NCBI RefSeq assembly: GCF_016892625.1
Contig: NZ_JAFEMW010000003.1
Coordinates: forward strand, 1 to 64,000
DNA: 64,000 nt
Direction of reading: 5' to 3'
Source of the DNA: Brevibacterium sp. RIT 803
GTDB taxonomy: Bacteria; Actinomycetota; Actinomycetes; Actinomycetales; Brevibacteriaceae
This document shows positions 18,229 through 27,358 of this stretch, one piece after another (the first letter of the stretch is position 1; every line of letters starts with the position of its first letter). The translations under genes were made by a program, and so were the position numbers. Below the pieces are notes generated by a model. The model was not told the origin of the DNA and ran no database searches. It worked only from the letters and a program-made list of their open reading frames with translations.

Positions 18229-18834
18229 TCAGTCGGTGAGGAAACGCTGCTCGATGAGATCCACGATCTCCTCGCTCGCGGCAGCGGCGTCGTACCCCGG
18301 GTCCTCGAGTGCCTCGCCGACGACAGCGTCGATGGCACCGCCGATGATGAGTGCAGCCGTCCGCGAATCCGACGGGCTCTTGACTCCGCGCGCTTCCCGT
18401 GCCGATTTGAGCAGCTCAGCCACCGGCTTCCACCGTGCGGAACTGTCTGTTCTTGCCCCACCGTGGATCAGCGCTTCGACGCTCACTCGGGTATGACTGG
18501 GGTGGTTGACGTAATGGGTGACCAACGAACGCACATAGGCACTCGGACGGTCGGTGACCTCGGCGGCGTCGATCGCCTCTCCGACCGAGGAGACCATAGC
18601 GTCGAGCACATGCTGATAGGCGCCACGGACAAGAGTGGCCTTGTCGGTGAAGTGATACAGGACAGTCGGCTTGGTCACGCCTGCACGATCAGCGATCTGA
18701 GACAGTGACACACCGGAGAATCCGTGCTCGGCGAGCAGCTCGATCGTGACATCGATGATCTGTGCGCGCCGTGCTCGCTGCGTGAAGGTCGACTGCCGAC
18801 CCTTCGTCTTGTCCTCTGCCGAGTCTTGTCCCAT
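18229..18834 (-). CDS. TetR-family repressor (partner of the 18888 hydrolase)
   Basis: A 201-residue TetR regulator. Residues 20-68 form the DNA-binding domain (RRAQIIDVTIELLAEHGFSG, then IADRAGVTKPTVLYHFTDK); the remainder is the variable helical ligand domain. It diverges from the hydrolase gene with 53 bases between starts, which hold the palindrome ACCGATCGGT at 18866-18875. Its own ATG lies six bases behind a consensus TATAAT (18841-18846), so the transcript is predicted to be leaderless. It probably represses both itself and the hydrolase; the ligand is unknown. Confidence 0.88.
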   Translation of the reverse strand: MGQDSAEDKTKGRQSTFTQRARRAQIIDVTIELLAEHGFSGVSLSQIADRAGVTKPTVLYHFTDKATLVRGAYQHVLDAMVSSVGEAIDAAEVTDRPSAYVRSLVTHYVNHPSHTRVSVEALIHGGARTDSSARWKPVAELLKSAREARGVKSPSDSRTAALIIGGAIDAVVGEALEDPGYDAAAASEEIVDLIEQRFLTD

Positions 18835-18840
18835 ACCGCG

Positions 18841-18875
18841 ATTATACTATACGGTTGAATCACTGACCGATCGGT
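18841..18875. promoter_or_regulatory. tetR/hydrolase promoter and operator
   Basis: Minus-strand TATAAT (18841-18846) serves tetR leaderlessly; plus-strand TATACT (18843-18848) overlaps it and may serve the hydrolase. The perfect 10-bp palindrome ACCGATCGGT at 18866-18875 is the likely operator core. Confidence 0.55.
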
Positions 18876-18887
18876 AGAGGAGTGCTG

Positions 18888-19877
18888 ATGACGGATCGCG
18901 ATACCCAAACCCCCAGACGCCGAATGCTGCGCCCTCGGGTGCTCATGCCGATAGCCTCGGCCATTGTTGCCGCGGTTGCCATCGGGTACTTCCTCCGGGC
19001 CCCCTCGCCCGTCGGCCACTGGGACAGCGCCGAGGGAGAGGCAGAATTCGACTCCGCCTACACCGCGGCCTTCGCCAGCATGCCGAAGCCAGCAGACACC
19101 ATAGACATCCGCACCGCCTTCGGATTCGTCCGGGTCTATCGCTTCGAAGGAACCGGCGACGCCGCGCCGATGATGCTGCTCCCCGGAACCGCCTCGTCGA
19201 CTCCGGTCTGGGCCGACAACATGCCGTCTCTGCTTCGGATCGCCGATGTCTACGCCCTCGATCTCCTTGGTGAACCGGGTCGCAGCGTACAGAGTTCGCC
19301 GATCACCGATACCGAAGATGAGGCCGCGTGGCTCGCTGAGACGATCGCTGCGCTTCCAGAGGATTCTGTGAACCTGGTCGGGCTCTCGCTCGGGGGCTGG
19401 ACGGCGGCCAATCTCGCCATCCGCCATCCGCAGCATGTGAGGACCCTGACCCTCATCGATCCCGTCCAGACCTTCGACGGCATACCGGTGGAGACGATCC
19501 TACGTGCGATCCCCGCAACGGTTCCATGGATGCCCAAGGCCGGACGGGATGCGTTCAATTCATACACCGCCGGCGGCATCGAGGTCGAAGATGTCCCGGT
19601 AGCCGACATGATCGAATCCGGGATGCATCATTACGCCATGAAGAAGCCTCAGCCGTCCCGAATCACCGAAGGACAGCTGTCCGACCTGCCGATGCCGGTG
19701 CTCGCGATCATTGCGGGACGCTCAGTCATGCATGACCCGGACACTGCCTCGGCCACGGCCACGCGAACCCTGGGTACTGGTGCGGTGCACGTCTATGAGG
19801 ATGCCTCACACGCCGTCACCGGCGAGTATCCCGACGAGGTCGCAGCTGACATCGGGGAATTCGTCACTCGACCGTGA
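18888..19877 (+). CDS. Membrane-anchored alpha/beta hydrolase
   Basis: A 329-residue alpha/beta-hydrolase with an N-terminal basic stretch and one hydrophobic segment (VLMPIASAIVAAVAIGYFL, about 16-36), so the catalytic domain is likely outside the membrane or anchored to it. The nucleophile elbow GLSLGGW is complete, preceded by an oxyanion-side LLPGTASSTPVW and followed by IDPVQTF; a C-terminal DASHAVTGE supplies the catalytic His. GAGGAG at 18877-18882 favours the ATG at 18888 over a GTG two codons earlier. Substrate is unknown. The divergent TetR gene is the probable regulator. Only 11 bases separate its stop from the convergent ABC gene. Confidence 0.82.
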   Translation: MTDRDTQTPRRRMLRPRVLMPIASAIVAAVAIGYFLRAPSPVGHWDSAEGEAEFDSAYTAAFASMPKPADTIDIRTAFGFVRVYRFEGTGDAAPMMLLPGTASSTPVWADNMPSLLRIADVYALDLLGEPGRSVQSSPITDTEDEAAWLAETIAALPEDSVNLVGLSLGGWTAANLAIRHPQHVRTLTLIDPVQTFDGIPVETILRAIPATVPWMPKAGRDAFNSYTAGGIEVEDVPVADMIESGMHHYAMKKPQPSRITEGQLSDLPMPVLAIIAGRSVMHDPDTASATATRTLGTGAVHVYEDASHAVTGEYPDEVAADIGEFVTRP

Positions 19878-19888
19878 CCGTCACCAGG

Positions 19889-20680
19889 TCAGTTGAGCAG
19901 CGCCCGGTCCCCCAGTGTCGCGCCCTTGAGTTTGGAGAACTCGCCCAGCAGAGTCTTCACCGTCAGCGTCTTCTTCTCTTCGGCCGAGGCCTGGTAGATG
20001 ATCTCGCCTTCGTGCATCATGATGAGTCGGTTGCCCAGCGCGATCGCCTGTTCCATGTTGTGCGTGACCATGAGCGTGGTCAGCCCGTCATGGGACACGA
20101 TCTTCTGCGTCAGGTCCGTCACGAGTGCCGCACGCTGGGGGTCGAGTGCCGCTGTGTGCTCGTCGAGGAGCAAGATGCGAGGCTGGGTGAATCCGGCCAT
20201 GAGCAGGCTCAGCGCCTGGCGCTGTCCGCCGGAGAGCAGGCCCACCTTGGTCTTCAAGCGGTTCTCCAGCCCGAGCTCCAACGTGGCAAGCTCATCTCTG
20301 AACAGGTCCCGCCTCGCCGAGGTGGTTCCTCGTCCCAGCCCACGTGCTTTTCCGCGCTTGAGTGCCAGTGACAGGTTCTGTTCGATCGTGAGGTCCGGTG
20401 CGGTGCCGGCCATCGGGTCCTGGAATACCCGGCCCAGATATTTGGCCCGTTTGTATTCGGGCATCCGGGACACCTCGGCGCCGTCGATCGTGATCGATCC
20501 GGAGTCGATGGGCAGTCGGCCCGAGATCGTGTTGAGCAGTGTCGATTTTCCTGCGCCGTTGGAGCCGATGACGGTGACGAAATCGGATTCTTCGAGCTCG
20601 AGCGACAGATTCTGCAGCGCCTTGCGTTCATTGACGGTGCCAGGGAAGAAGGTCTTCGAGATGGTGTCGATCTTCAGCAT
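19889..20680 (-). CDS. ABC transporter ATP-binding protein (TrpZ-like)
   Basis: A 263-residue ATPase: Walker A GSNGAGKST near residue 40, Q-loop VFQDPMAG, signature LSGGQRQALSLLMAG, Walker B RILLLDEHTAALD and switch His in VTHNMEQA. It is the third gene of a binding-protein/permease/ATPase operon and begins five bases after the permease stop codon. The set matches the family that includes the tryptophan importer TrpXYZ of streptococci; the ligand here is not known. The frame is open far upstream, but only the part from 20680 is protein-like and it starts MLKIDTISKTF as usual for this family. Confidence 0.92.
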   Translation of the reverse strand: MLKIDTISKTFFPGTVNERKALQNLSLELEESDFVTVIGSNGAGKSTLLNTISGRLPIDSGSITIDGAEVSRMPEYKRAKYLGRVFQDPMAGTAPDLTIEQNLSLALKRGKARGLGRGTTSARRDLFRDELATLELGLENRLKTKVGLLSGGQRQALSLLMAGFTQPRILLLDEHTAALDPQRAALVTDLTQKIVSHDGLTTLMVTHNMEQAIALGNRLIMMHEGEIIYQASAEEKKTLTVKTLLGEFSKLKGATLGDRALLN

Positions 20681-20685
20681 GTGCC

Positions 20686-21726
20686 TCAGTCCTCCTTCTG
20701 ATCTGACGCTGCAGCGGTTCCTGCGGTCCTCGCAGACGTCCCCGCGGGGACGTCGGTGGCCCCGGCAGGGACGTCGACCGTCCCGGCGGGCACTTGGGCA
20801 CCCGCCGCGTTCGCAGGATCGTCGGCTGGCACAGCTCCTGACGCGGCTCGGTTGCCGCGCGATCTCAGCGACGGTACTCGCTTGAGGAATCCCCACCTGG
20901 GCAACAGCAATGCGACCACGACGAGCAGTGCGGTTGTCAGCTTCATATCGTTGGTGTCGAGGCCGGCACGCAGCGCCAGGAAGATGATGAGGCGGTAGAT
21001 GACCGAGCCCATGAGAGCTCCGAGGCTGGCCATGAAGATGTTGCGGCTGCCGAAGACTGCCTGCCCGAGGATGACCGAGGCGAGTCCGACGAGGATAAGA
21101 CCGATGCCCATGCTGATGTCGGAGAATCCCTGGTATTGGGCGATGAGCGCGCCGCAGAGCGCGACGAAGCCGTTGGACAGGGCCAGGGTGAGCATCGTCG
21201 TGTTGTCGGTGTTCACGCCGAGGCTGCGGATCATCTGTCGGTTGTTGCCGTTGGCCTGGATCGCCAGGCCCAGGTCGGTGGTGAGGAACCAGTCGATGGC
21301 GAATTTCAGAATCAGGGTGAAGATGAGGAGAACTGCTATGGAGACCCAGGTGCCCAGCCACATGTTCTCCCGCAGCGGGGTGAACACGGTGTCCTCTCGC
21401 AGGAGCGGGAGATTCGCCTTGCCCATGATCCGCAGATTGATCGACCACAGTCCGATCATCGTCAGGATTCCAGCGAGCAGGCCGTCGATGCCTCCCTTGG
21501 TGTGGAGGAGTCCGGTGATGTAACCGGCGATGAGTCCTGCGCCGATGGCTGCCAGGGTCGCCAGGAAGGGGTTGACCCCGGCGATGATCAAGGAGGCTGC
21601 GGTGGCACCACCCGTGGTGAAGCTTCCGTCGACGGTGAGGTCGGGGAAGTTGAGAACCTTGAAGGTCAGGTAGACCCCGAGCGCCATCGCTCCGTAGATG
21701 AGCCCGAGTTCCAGTGCTCCGAACAT
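20686..21726 (-). CDS. ABC transporter permease (TrpY-like)
   Basis: A 346-residue permease of the branched-chain/ribose BPD_transp_2 type, with about eight to nine membrane segments beginning at GALELGLIYGAMALGVYLTF. The last 60 residues form a hydrophilic Ala/Pro/Gly/Thr-rich tail with three near repeats around VPAG (AQVPAGT, VDVPAGA, TDVPAGT); the encoding DNA carries matching repeats of a GTCCCNGCGGGNAC unit. The tail is unusual and may be low-complexity cytoplasmic sequence. The gene lies between the binding protein (81-base gap) and the ATPase (5-base gap). Confidence 0.9.
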   Translation of the reverse strand: MFGALELGLIYGAMALGVYLTFKVLNFPDLTVDGSFTTGGATAASLIIAGVNPFLATLAAIGAGLIAGYITGLLHTKGGIDGLLAGILTMIGLWSINLRIMGKANLPLLREDTVFTPLRENMWLGTWVSIAVLLIFTLILKFAIDWFLTTDLGLAIQANGNNRQMIRSLGVNTDNTTMLTLALSNGFVALCGALIAQYQGFSDISMGIGLILVGLASVILGQAVFGSRNIFMASLGALMGSVIYRLIIFLALRAGLDTNDMKLTTALLVVVALLLPRWGFLKRVPSLRSRGNRAASGAVPADDPANAAGAQVPAGTVDVPAGATDVPAGTSARTAGTAAASDQKED

Positions 21727-21807
21727 GTGTTTCCGATCAGGTGGTGATGTGAGGCGGGGGTAGGTGTCGCCGACCGGTCCCGTGACTCGGCCGGCGACGG
21801 GAGTCGA

Positions 21808-22794
21808 TCAGTCGATGACCTTGTCGGCGTCATCGATGATCTTCTTCGGGATCTCAACGCCCTGTGCCTTGGCGGCCTTCGGGTTGACGACGAGCTCGAG
21901 GTCTGAGCTGGTCTCCACTGGCATATCGGCTGGCTTCTCACCATCCTGGAGGATCTTCAGCGCCATCTTGCCGGTCTGTTCGCCCAGCTTCGTGTAGTCG
22001 ATGCCGCGAGTGATCGCCGCACCCTGTTCCACCTGGCCCGCTTCAGAACCCACGAGGAGCGCCTTGTTCTTCTCAGCGGCCTGGACCATGGTCGTGACGG
22101 CGGAGACGACGTTGTTGTCGGTCGGAACATAGTAGGCGTCGACCTTGCCGAGGGAGTCCACTGCCTGCGCCAGCTCACTCGAGTTGGCGATCGTGGCTTC
22201 CTTGATCTCGACGCCCATGTCCTTCGCAGCCTTCTTCGCGAGTTCCACCTGCACCTCTGAGTTGACCTCGCCGGAGCTGTAGACGATGCCGACGGTCTTG
22301 GCATCAGGTTTGAGATCCTTGACCAGTTGGAGCTGTTCGGCGACCGGATTGAGGTCCGAGGTGCCGGTGACGTTGGCTCCCGGTGCATCGTCGGACTTCA
22401 CGAGGCCTGCTTCTTGGGCGTCGGTGACGGCGGTGAAGAGCACAGGAACGTTGGTGATCGCCTGTGCGGCTGCCTGTGCTGCGGGGGTGGCCACCGCGAG
22501 GACGAGGTCGAGGTCTTCATTGGCGAATGTCTGCGCGATCGACGTCGCGTTGGCCTGCTCGCCCTGAGCGTTCTGTTCGTCCCATTCGACGGTGACGTCG
22601 GCGTCTTCGAAGGAGTTCTTGAATCCTGCGCTTGCCGCGTCGAGCGCCGGGTGCTGAACCAGCTGGGAGATGCCGATCGAGTAGGAATCGCCGCCCTCTC
22701 CGCCACCGCTGGAGCCGTCTCCGCCCGAACATGCTGACACCGCAATAACCGAACTCACCGCCACAATCGCTGTGGCCAGATGCCTGAGACGCAT
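21808..22794 (-). CDS. ABC substrate-binding lipoprotein (TrpX-like)
   Basis: A 328-residue lipoprotein of the ABC_sub_bind family. The signal MRLRHLATAIVAVSSVIAV ends in a lipobox with the modified Cys in SACSGG, followed by a Gly/Ser linker. The mature part begins SIGISQLVQHPALDAASAGF, the family's usual opening, and includes NPVAEQLQLVKDLKP and VGIVYSSGEVNSE. It captures the substrate outside the cell for the downstream permease and ATPase; tryptophan, tyrosine or other aromatic ligands are known for relatives. AAAGGGGAG precedes the ATG at 22794; the open frame beyond it is not protein-like. Confidence 0.92.
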   Translation of the reverse strand: MRLRHLATAIVAVSSVIAVSACSGGDGSSGGGEGGDSYSIGISQLVQHPALDAASAGFKNSFEDADVTVEWDEQNAQGEQANATSIAQTFANEDLDLVLAVATPAAQAAAQAITNVPVLFTAVTDAQEAGLVKSDDAPGANVTGTSDLNPVAEQLQLVKDLKPDAKTVGIVYSSGEVNSEVQVELAKKAAKDMGVEIKEATIANSSELAQAVDSLGKVDAYYVPTDNNVVSAVTTMVQAAEKNKALLVGSEAGQVEQGAAITRGIDYTKLGEQTGKMALKILQDGEKPADMPVETSSDLELVVNPKAAKAQGVEIPKKIIDDADKVID

Positions 22795-23128
22795 TCTTCT
22801 CCCCTTTGAAAATCCGGTCCACCTGCGCAGAACCGGAACGAACCCTGTCATCTGTTCCCGGTCGGACCCATCGGTGGGCCGCACGTGGAACTGCAGACGA
22901 CCCACGCACCGATGCGGCTCAGATCATTCTGATTCCGCAGTCGGTCAGGGGTGCGACTGTGATGACAACCACTCTATTGGGCGCCACTGACACGACCGAC
23001 CAAAACAAGGTTTTGGAGACAATCGTCCCAGTATTGTTATCTGTCGCGACAAACGTCCCCTGGCGTCGCACATCCGCTACCCAAGCGTCCTGGCACGGCG
23101 TCCCCGTGGGGACGGCCGTGCCAGAGGA
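22795..23128. promoter_or_regulatory. Upstream region of the ABC operon
   Basis: Holds three dyads: the near-contiguous hairpin CCAAAAC-AAG-GTTTTGG at 23000-23016, the palindrome TGTCGCGACA at 23042-23051, and a terminator at 23090-23124. The first two are candidate operator sites for the substrate-binding-protein operon. A minus-strand TTGGTC-N18-CAATAG pair beside the first dyad could be its promoter; this is weak. Confidence 0.4.
23090..23124 (-). terminator. Terminator of the oligopeptidase gene
   Basis: GC-rich hairpin with arms 23090-23105 and 23108-23124 (CTGGCACGG and its complement, then GTCCCC/GGGGAC, one bulged base) beginning four bases after the oligopeptidase stop codon. Confidence 0.75.
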
Positions 23129-25411
23129 TCAGGCATCGATGTCGACGTCAGACCGACCCAGCACATCAAGGATCCACGCGAAGTCGAAAGCTGTTTCCTT
23201 CCAGGAGTCGTAACGTCCCGACGCACCCCCGTGACCGGCGACCATCTCGGTCTTGAGCAGCGCATCGGCTCCGACCTCACGCAGTCGGGCGACCCATTTG
23301 GCGGGTTCGACGTAGAGGACTCGGGTGTCATTGAGCGAGGTCACGGCCAAGATCTTCGGATGGGCCACCTCGGCGACGTTCTCGTAGGGAGAATAGGAGC
23401 GCATGTACTCATAGACGTCCCGGTCATGGAGCGGATCTCCCCATTCCTCCCATTCGATGACGGTCAGCGGAAGTTCGGGCATGAGGATCGAGGTCAGTGC
23501 GTCGACGAAGGGCACATGGGCGCTGACCCCGGCGAAGAGATCCGGTGCCATGTTCGTCACCGCTCCCATCAGCAGGCCTCCGGCCGATCCCCCGGTGGCG
23601 ACGAGCCTGTCCGGGCTCGTCCATCCCTCGGCAACGAGGTGGCGTCCGGCAGCGATGAAGTCAGTGAAGGTGTTCTTCTTCGTTGTGGTTTTGCCCTGGT
23701 CGTACCAATGGCGACCCATCTCACCGCCGCCGCGCACGTGTGCGATGGCGAAGACGACCCCGCGGTCAAGCAGGGAAAGCCGAGACACGGAGAAGTACGG
23801 GTCCATGCTCATCTCATAGGAGCCGTACCCGTAGAGCACCAGAGGTGCAGGCTCGACGGGCGCTGCTTCATGGGCGTCGGTTACCCTCGCCGAGGCCGTG
23901 GTGCCCGAGGTAGTGGTGCCGTTGTCGAGCGCGATGAGGTCGGTGCGATAGACCAGAGAGATCGGAACCTGGGTTCCGTCCTCGGCGCTGGCCCAGACGA
24001 GGGATTCACTGTAGCGGTCGAGGTCGACCGAGCCGAGGACGGGCTGGCGCTTGAGGACCGTGTCGGTGCCGTCTGACACGCTGTGCTGATAGATCACAGC
24101 GGGCGTGGACATGGAGGTGAAGAGCAGTCGGATGCTCGTCTGTGTGAACTCGGGATTGCCGGCGAATCCCAGAGTTCCGGTCTCTCGCGAGAAGGGCAGT
24201 TCCCGCAGTGGGCCGAAGGGTGACGCGGTGTCACCGGACGTGGGCTGCTCATGTGCGTCCAGCTCTATGATGCCGACTCGGGCGAATCCTCCGCGGCGAT
24301 AGCTGACGACGATAAAGCTCGCGAAGGCATCGACATCTTCGATGCGCAGCCCGTCAACCTCAGCGAGCAGCGGACGACCGATGGAGGTCGGATCGGCGAC
24401 GGAGTCCGGTTCGTCGACGGCGTCGACGCTTTCGCGTGCTGTACCGGCTGGATCGGCGACGGGCACGTCGATGATGTCGAAGTCCTCGCGCTCCTGATTG
24501 TGCGTGATGAGGAAGCGATCCTCACCGGCGATGATCGCGTGCTCCACAGAGTATTCGACCCCGTCGACACGGGGCCAGACGACCTGCGGTGCAGATTCGA
24601 GGTCATCGGCTTCGAGCGACCAGAAGCCTGTGGTGGTCTTCGACCCGGTGACGATGAACATGTATTTGCCCGAGCGGGAGAATCCCGAGCCGACGAAGAA
24701 GCGCTCGTCTGGCTCATGGAAGATGCAGACATCGTCGCTGCTGTCGGTGCCGACACTGTGACGCCAGACCTTTTCTGGTCGCCAAGCCTCGTCGACAGTG
24801 GTGTAGAAGACGTAGCGGCCAGTTGGGTCGATCGAGGCTCCGGCGAATGTGCCGTCCACGGTGTCGGGCAGGTCCTCGCCTGTGCTCAGGTCGCGCAGTT
24901 TCAGCGTGTACCGCTCGTCGCCGGAGTTGTCCACGCCGAAGAGCAGATACCGGCCGTCGTCGGTCAGCGAGAAGGTGCCCAGCGAGAAGAACTCCTGGCC
25001 TTCGGCGGCGATGTTCGAGTCGAAGATGACCTCTTCGCCGAGAAGCGCCTCCTCGCCGACCTCGGGCGGAGTCCAATCATCGACGTCCGCGATGGGCGCG
25101 CGAACGCTGATCCCGTAGTCGAGCCCGGCCTTCGTTCGGGAGAAATACCAGTAGTTCCCGCGTCTGGTCGGCACCGACATGTCGGTTTCCTTGATGCGGG
25201 TCTTGATCTCAGTGAAGATCGATTCGCGCAATGGCTCGAGCCCGGATGTCTGCGTGCTCGTCCACTCATTCTCGGCTTCGAGGTGGGCGATGACCTCCGG
25301 GGACTCCTTCTCGCGCATCCATTCGTAGTCGTCGACGAAGGTGTGGCCGTGATGGGTGCGCTGCTGGGGGATCTTCTTGGCCACTGGGGCGCTGAGGGCA
25401 GTGTCGTTCAT
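23129..25411 (-). CDS. ptrB: Prolyl oligopeptidase family peptidase (oligopeptidase B)
   Basis: A 760-residue S9A serine peptidase that cleaves short peptides after basic residues. An N-terminal seven-bladed propeller (opening KKIPQQRTHHGHTFVDDYEW) is followed by the alpha/beta-hydrolase domain with GGSAGGLLMGAV (Ser near 609), the Asp in SLNDTRVLY (near 695) and the His in AGHGGASGR (near 722). Length agrees with the oligopeptidase B family. The start at 25411 is six bases behind TAGGCT (25418-25423), predicting a leaderless message. No signal peptide; cytoplasmic. A strong hairpin follows. Confidence 0.93.
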   Translation of the reverse strand: MNDTALSAPVAKKIPQQRTHHGHTFVDDYEWMREKESPEVIAHLEAENEWTSTQTSGLEPLRESIFTEIKTRIKETDMSVPTRRGNYWYFSRTKAGLDYGISVRAPIADVDDWTPPEVGEEALLGEEVIFDSNIAAEGQEFFSLGTFSLTDDGRYLLFGVDNSGDERYTLKLRDLSTGEDLPDTVDGTFAGASIDPTGRYVFYTTVDEAWRPEKVWRHSVGTDSSDDVCIFHEPDERFFVGSGFSRSGKYMFIVTGSKTTTGFWSLEADDLESAPQVVWPRVDGVEYSVEHAIIAGEDRFLITHNQEREDFDIIDVPVADPAGTARESVDAVDEPDSVADPTSIGRPLLAEVDGLRIEDVDAFASFIVVSYRRGGFARVGIIELDAHEQPTSGDTASPFGPLRELPFSRETGTLGFAGNPEFTQTSIRLLFTSMSTPAVIYQHSVSDGTDTVLKRQPVLGSVDLDRYSESLVWASAEDGTQVPISLVYRTDLIALDNGTTTSGTTASARVTDAHEAAPVEPAPLVLYGYGSYEMSMDPYFSVSRLSLLDRGVVFAIAHVRGGGEMGRHWYDQGKTTTKKNTFTDFIAAGRHLVAEGWTSPDRLVATGGSAGGLLMGAVTNMAPDLFAGVSAHVPFVDALTSILMPELPLTVIEWEEWGDPLHDRDVYEYMRSYSPYENVAEVAHPKILAVTSLNDTRVLYVEPAKWVARLREVGADALLKTEMVAGHGGASGRYDSWKETAFDFAWILDVLGRSDVDIDA

Positions 25412-25417
25412 GGTCCC

Positions 25418-25423
25418 AGCCTA
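25418..25423 (-). promoter_or_regulatory. -10 box, leaderless ptrB promoter
   Basis: Minus-strand TAGGCT followed by six bases and the ATG at 25411. Confidence 0.45.
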
Positions 25424-25636
25424 GCTACCTCGATGCCAACGACGCAGTACAGGACGACAAAGCACCAGAGACACCACTGGAACCGGATGCCCTCGCGACT
25501 TTCCAGTCCCCGTACCATCGAGTGAGCAGAACGAGCAGAACGCGATCAGTGCGCACAAGCGCGTAATGTGACCTGCATCAATCTAAGCTATGACGAGCCT
25601 CACATGCAGTTCACAACAGATATGAAAGTTTGGTCA

Positions 25637-26683
25637 ATGACGAACCAATCCGCCTCAGATCCTGGCGCAGATCCAGGGTCTGCGCCGCCCCATCCGACTC
25701 GGCGCATGTTCGGCCGAATCGCGTACGGCGCAATCGCAGTGGCAGCCATCGGGACGGCCACCACCTATTCGGTCAGAGCCGCATCGGCCAAGGGTGATCT
25801 CTCCTCCAACCTCACACTCATCGCACCAGCCGGTGCCGGTGGCGGCTGGGACGGGTTCGCCCGGGAGACTCAGCAGGCCATGCGCGCGAATAAGCTGGCC
25901 AACAACGCTCAGGTCGTCAACATCCCCGGAGCCGGTGGCACCATCGGTCTCGGCAAGTTCTCCACCATGGGCGGGCAGGCCGACACCATTCTGGCCACAG
26001 GCACCGCGATGGTCGGCGGCATTGCGCTCAACAAGTCGCCCGTTGGTTTCGATGACACCACCTTGCTCGCCAGGGTCGCGGAGGACTATGACGTGCTCAT
26101 CGCCGCCGCCGATTCCCCCTATAACACGATCGACGACGTCATCAGCGCCTGGAAGAAGGACCCGGAAGGGTTCGTCTGGACCGGCGGCTCCGCTGGCTCA
26201 GTCGACCACCTCACGATCGCTCAGCTGGCGCTGCTGGCAGATATCCCTGCCTCGGGCATCACCTACATTCCCAAGTCCGGCGGCGGCGAAGCGATCCAGA
26301 CTCTGCTCTCGGGCACCACAGACTTCGCGTCCTGTGGCTTCAACGAGGTCTCTGACCAGATCGAAGCCGGCCGCGTCAAAGCAATCGGCGTGGCCGCACC
26401 CAAGCGCATCCCCGGCTTCGACGACGTACCCACGATGACCGAACAGGGCTACAAGGTGACGCTGACCAACTGGCGCGGCTGGCTCGGAGCACCCGGCATC
26501 ACCGAGGACGAGGCCTCACAGCTTGTCGACATCCTCAAACAGACTCGCGACAGCGCGGAATGGGCAGATGCCCTCGAGCGCAACAAATGGACGGACGTGT
26601 GGCAGACCGGTGAAGAGTTCGCAGAATTCGTCAAAGAGGACACCTCCCGGATCGAGAAGCTGTTGAAGGAGTTGGGACTGTGA
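25637..26683 (+). CDS. tctC: Tripartite tricarboxylate transporter binding protein TctC
   Basis: A periplasmic-type solute receptor of the TTT/Bug family, about 348 residues from this start. RRMFGRIAYGAIAVAAIG near residues 22-40 is an export signal with a twin-arginine start. The fold blocks LIAPAGAGGGWDGFAR, NIPGAGGTIGLGKF, VDHLTIAQLAL and GEAIQTLLSGTTDFA are typical. It binds a carboxylate such as citrate or another organic acid and hands it to TctA/TctB. Start choice is open: in-frame codons exist at 25568 (GTG), 25604, 25622 and 25637, none with a convincing binding site. Its stop overlaps the tctB GTG by four bases. Confidence 0.88.
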   Translation: MTNQSASDPGADPGSAPPHPTRRMFGRIAYGAIAVAAIGTATTYSVRAASAKGDLSSNLTLIAPAGAGGGWDGFARETQQAMRANKLANNAQVVNIPGAGGTIGLGKFSTMGGQADTILATGTAMVGGIALNKSPVGFDDTTLLARVAEDYDVLIAAADSPYNTIDDVISAWKKDPEGFVWTGGSAGSVDHLTIAQLALLADIPASGITYIPKSGGGEAIQTLLSGTTDFASCGFNEVSDQIEAGRVKAIGVAAPKRIPGFDDVPTMTEQGYKVTLTNWRGWLGAPGITEDEASQLVDILKQTRDSAEWADALERNKWTDVWQTGEEFAEFVKEDTSRIEKLLKELGL

Positions 26684-27357
26684 GCGCTCAGACGTCAACG
26701 AAGAAGAGAACCAGGACGGCCCACATCGGCGCCGGGACCTGGTGGCAGGGTCGATCAGGTCTCCTGGTCCCCCTCATCATGGCGGGGTTCTCGACGTACC
26801 TGCTCATCGGCATCATCACGATGGACGTCGCCGAGGACACCGATCCGCCGGGACCGCAGTTCTTCCCTATGATCATCATGATCGTCGGCTACGTGCTCAC
26901 GATCCTGCTGACGATCGCCTATATCCGCAATCCCGAACCCGTCGATGTCGATGATGATCTCCCCGCCGAGGTGGAGGAGCAGAAGGCGTTCTCGACACCC
27001 GTGACTTCCGCGGTGTCGGCCTCGCGTCTCGACCCGCACGAGGAGGACGAACCGCTCCAGGATCGCCAGGCACTCGCCGAGGCGCGGGTTGCCGATTCGC
27101 GGCACCGCACGCACAGCGACTTCGTGTCTCTGGCCTGGGGTGCTGGCGGGTTCGCCGCGTTCGCCCTCATCCTCGAGTTCGCCGGGTGGATCCTCGCCGC
27201 GGCGCTCCTGTTCTGGTGCGTGGCCAGGTCGATGGGCTCAAAGCGTCCCCTGTTCGACCTCATCATGGCGCTGACATTCTCGTCCCTGGTCTACATCGCG
27301 TTCGCGGTGCTGCTGGGACTCAATCTTCCCTCGGGAATTCTGGGAGGTGGCTTCTGA
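26680..27357 (+). CDS. tctB: TTT small membrane subunit TctB
   Basis: A 225-residue membrane protein with four hydrophobic segments, starting with a GTG that overlaps the tctC stop (GTGA). The opening PLIMAGFSTYLLIGIITMDV and the motif GPQFFPMIIMIVGYVLTILL match the small subunit of tripartite tricarboxylate transporters. A charged 60-residue cytoplasmic loop (acidic, about 88-145) is longer than in typical members. It pairs with TctA in the membrane. Confidence 0.88.
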   Translation: MSAQTSTKKRTRTAHIGAGTWWQGRSGLLVPLIMAGFSTYLLIGIITMDVAEDTDPPGPQFFPMIIMIVGYVLTILLTIAYIRNPEPVDVDDDLPAEVEEQKAFSTPVTSAVSASRLDPHEEDEPLQDRQALAEARVADSRHRTHSDFVSLAWGAGGFAAFALILEFAGWILAAALLFWCVARSMGSKRPLFDLIMALTFSSLVYIAFAVLLGLNLPSGILGGGF

Positions 27358-27358
27358 T

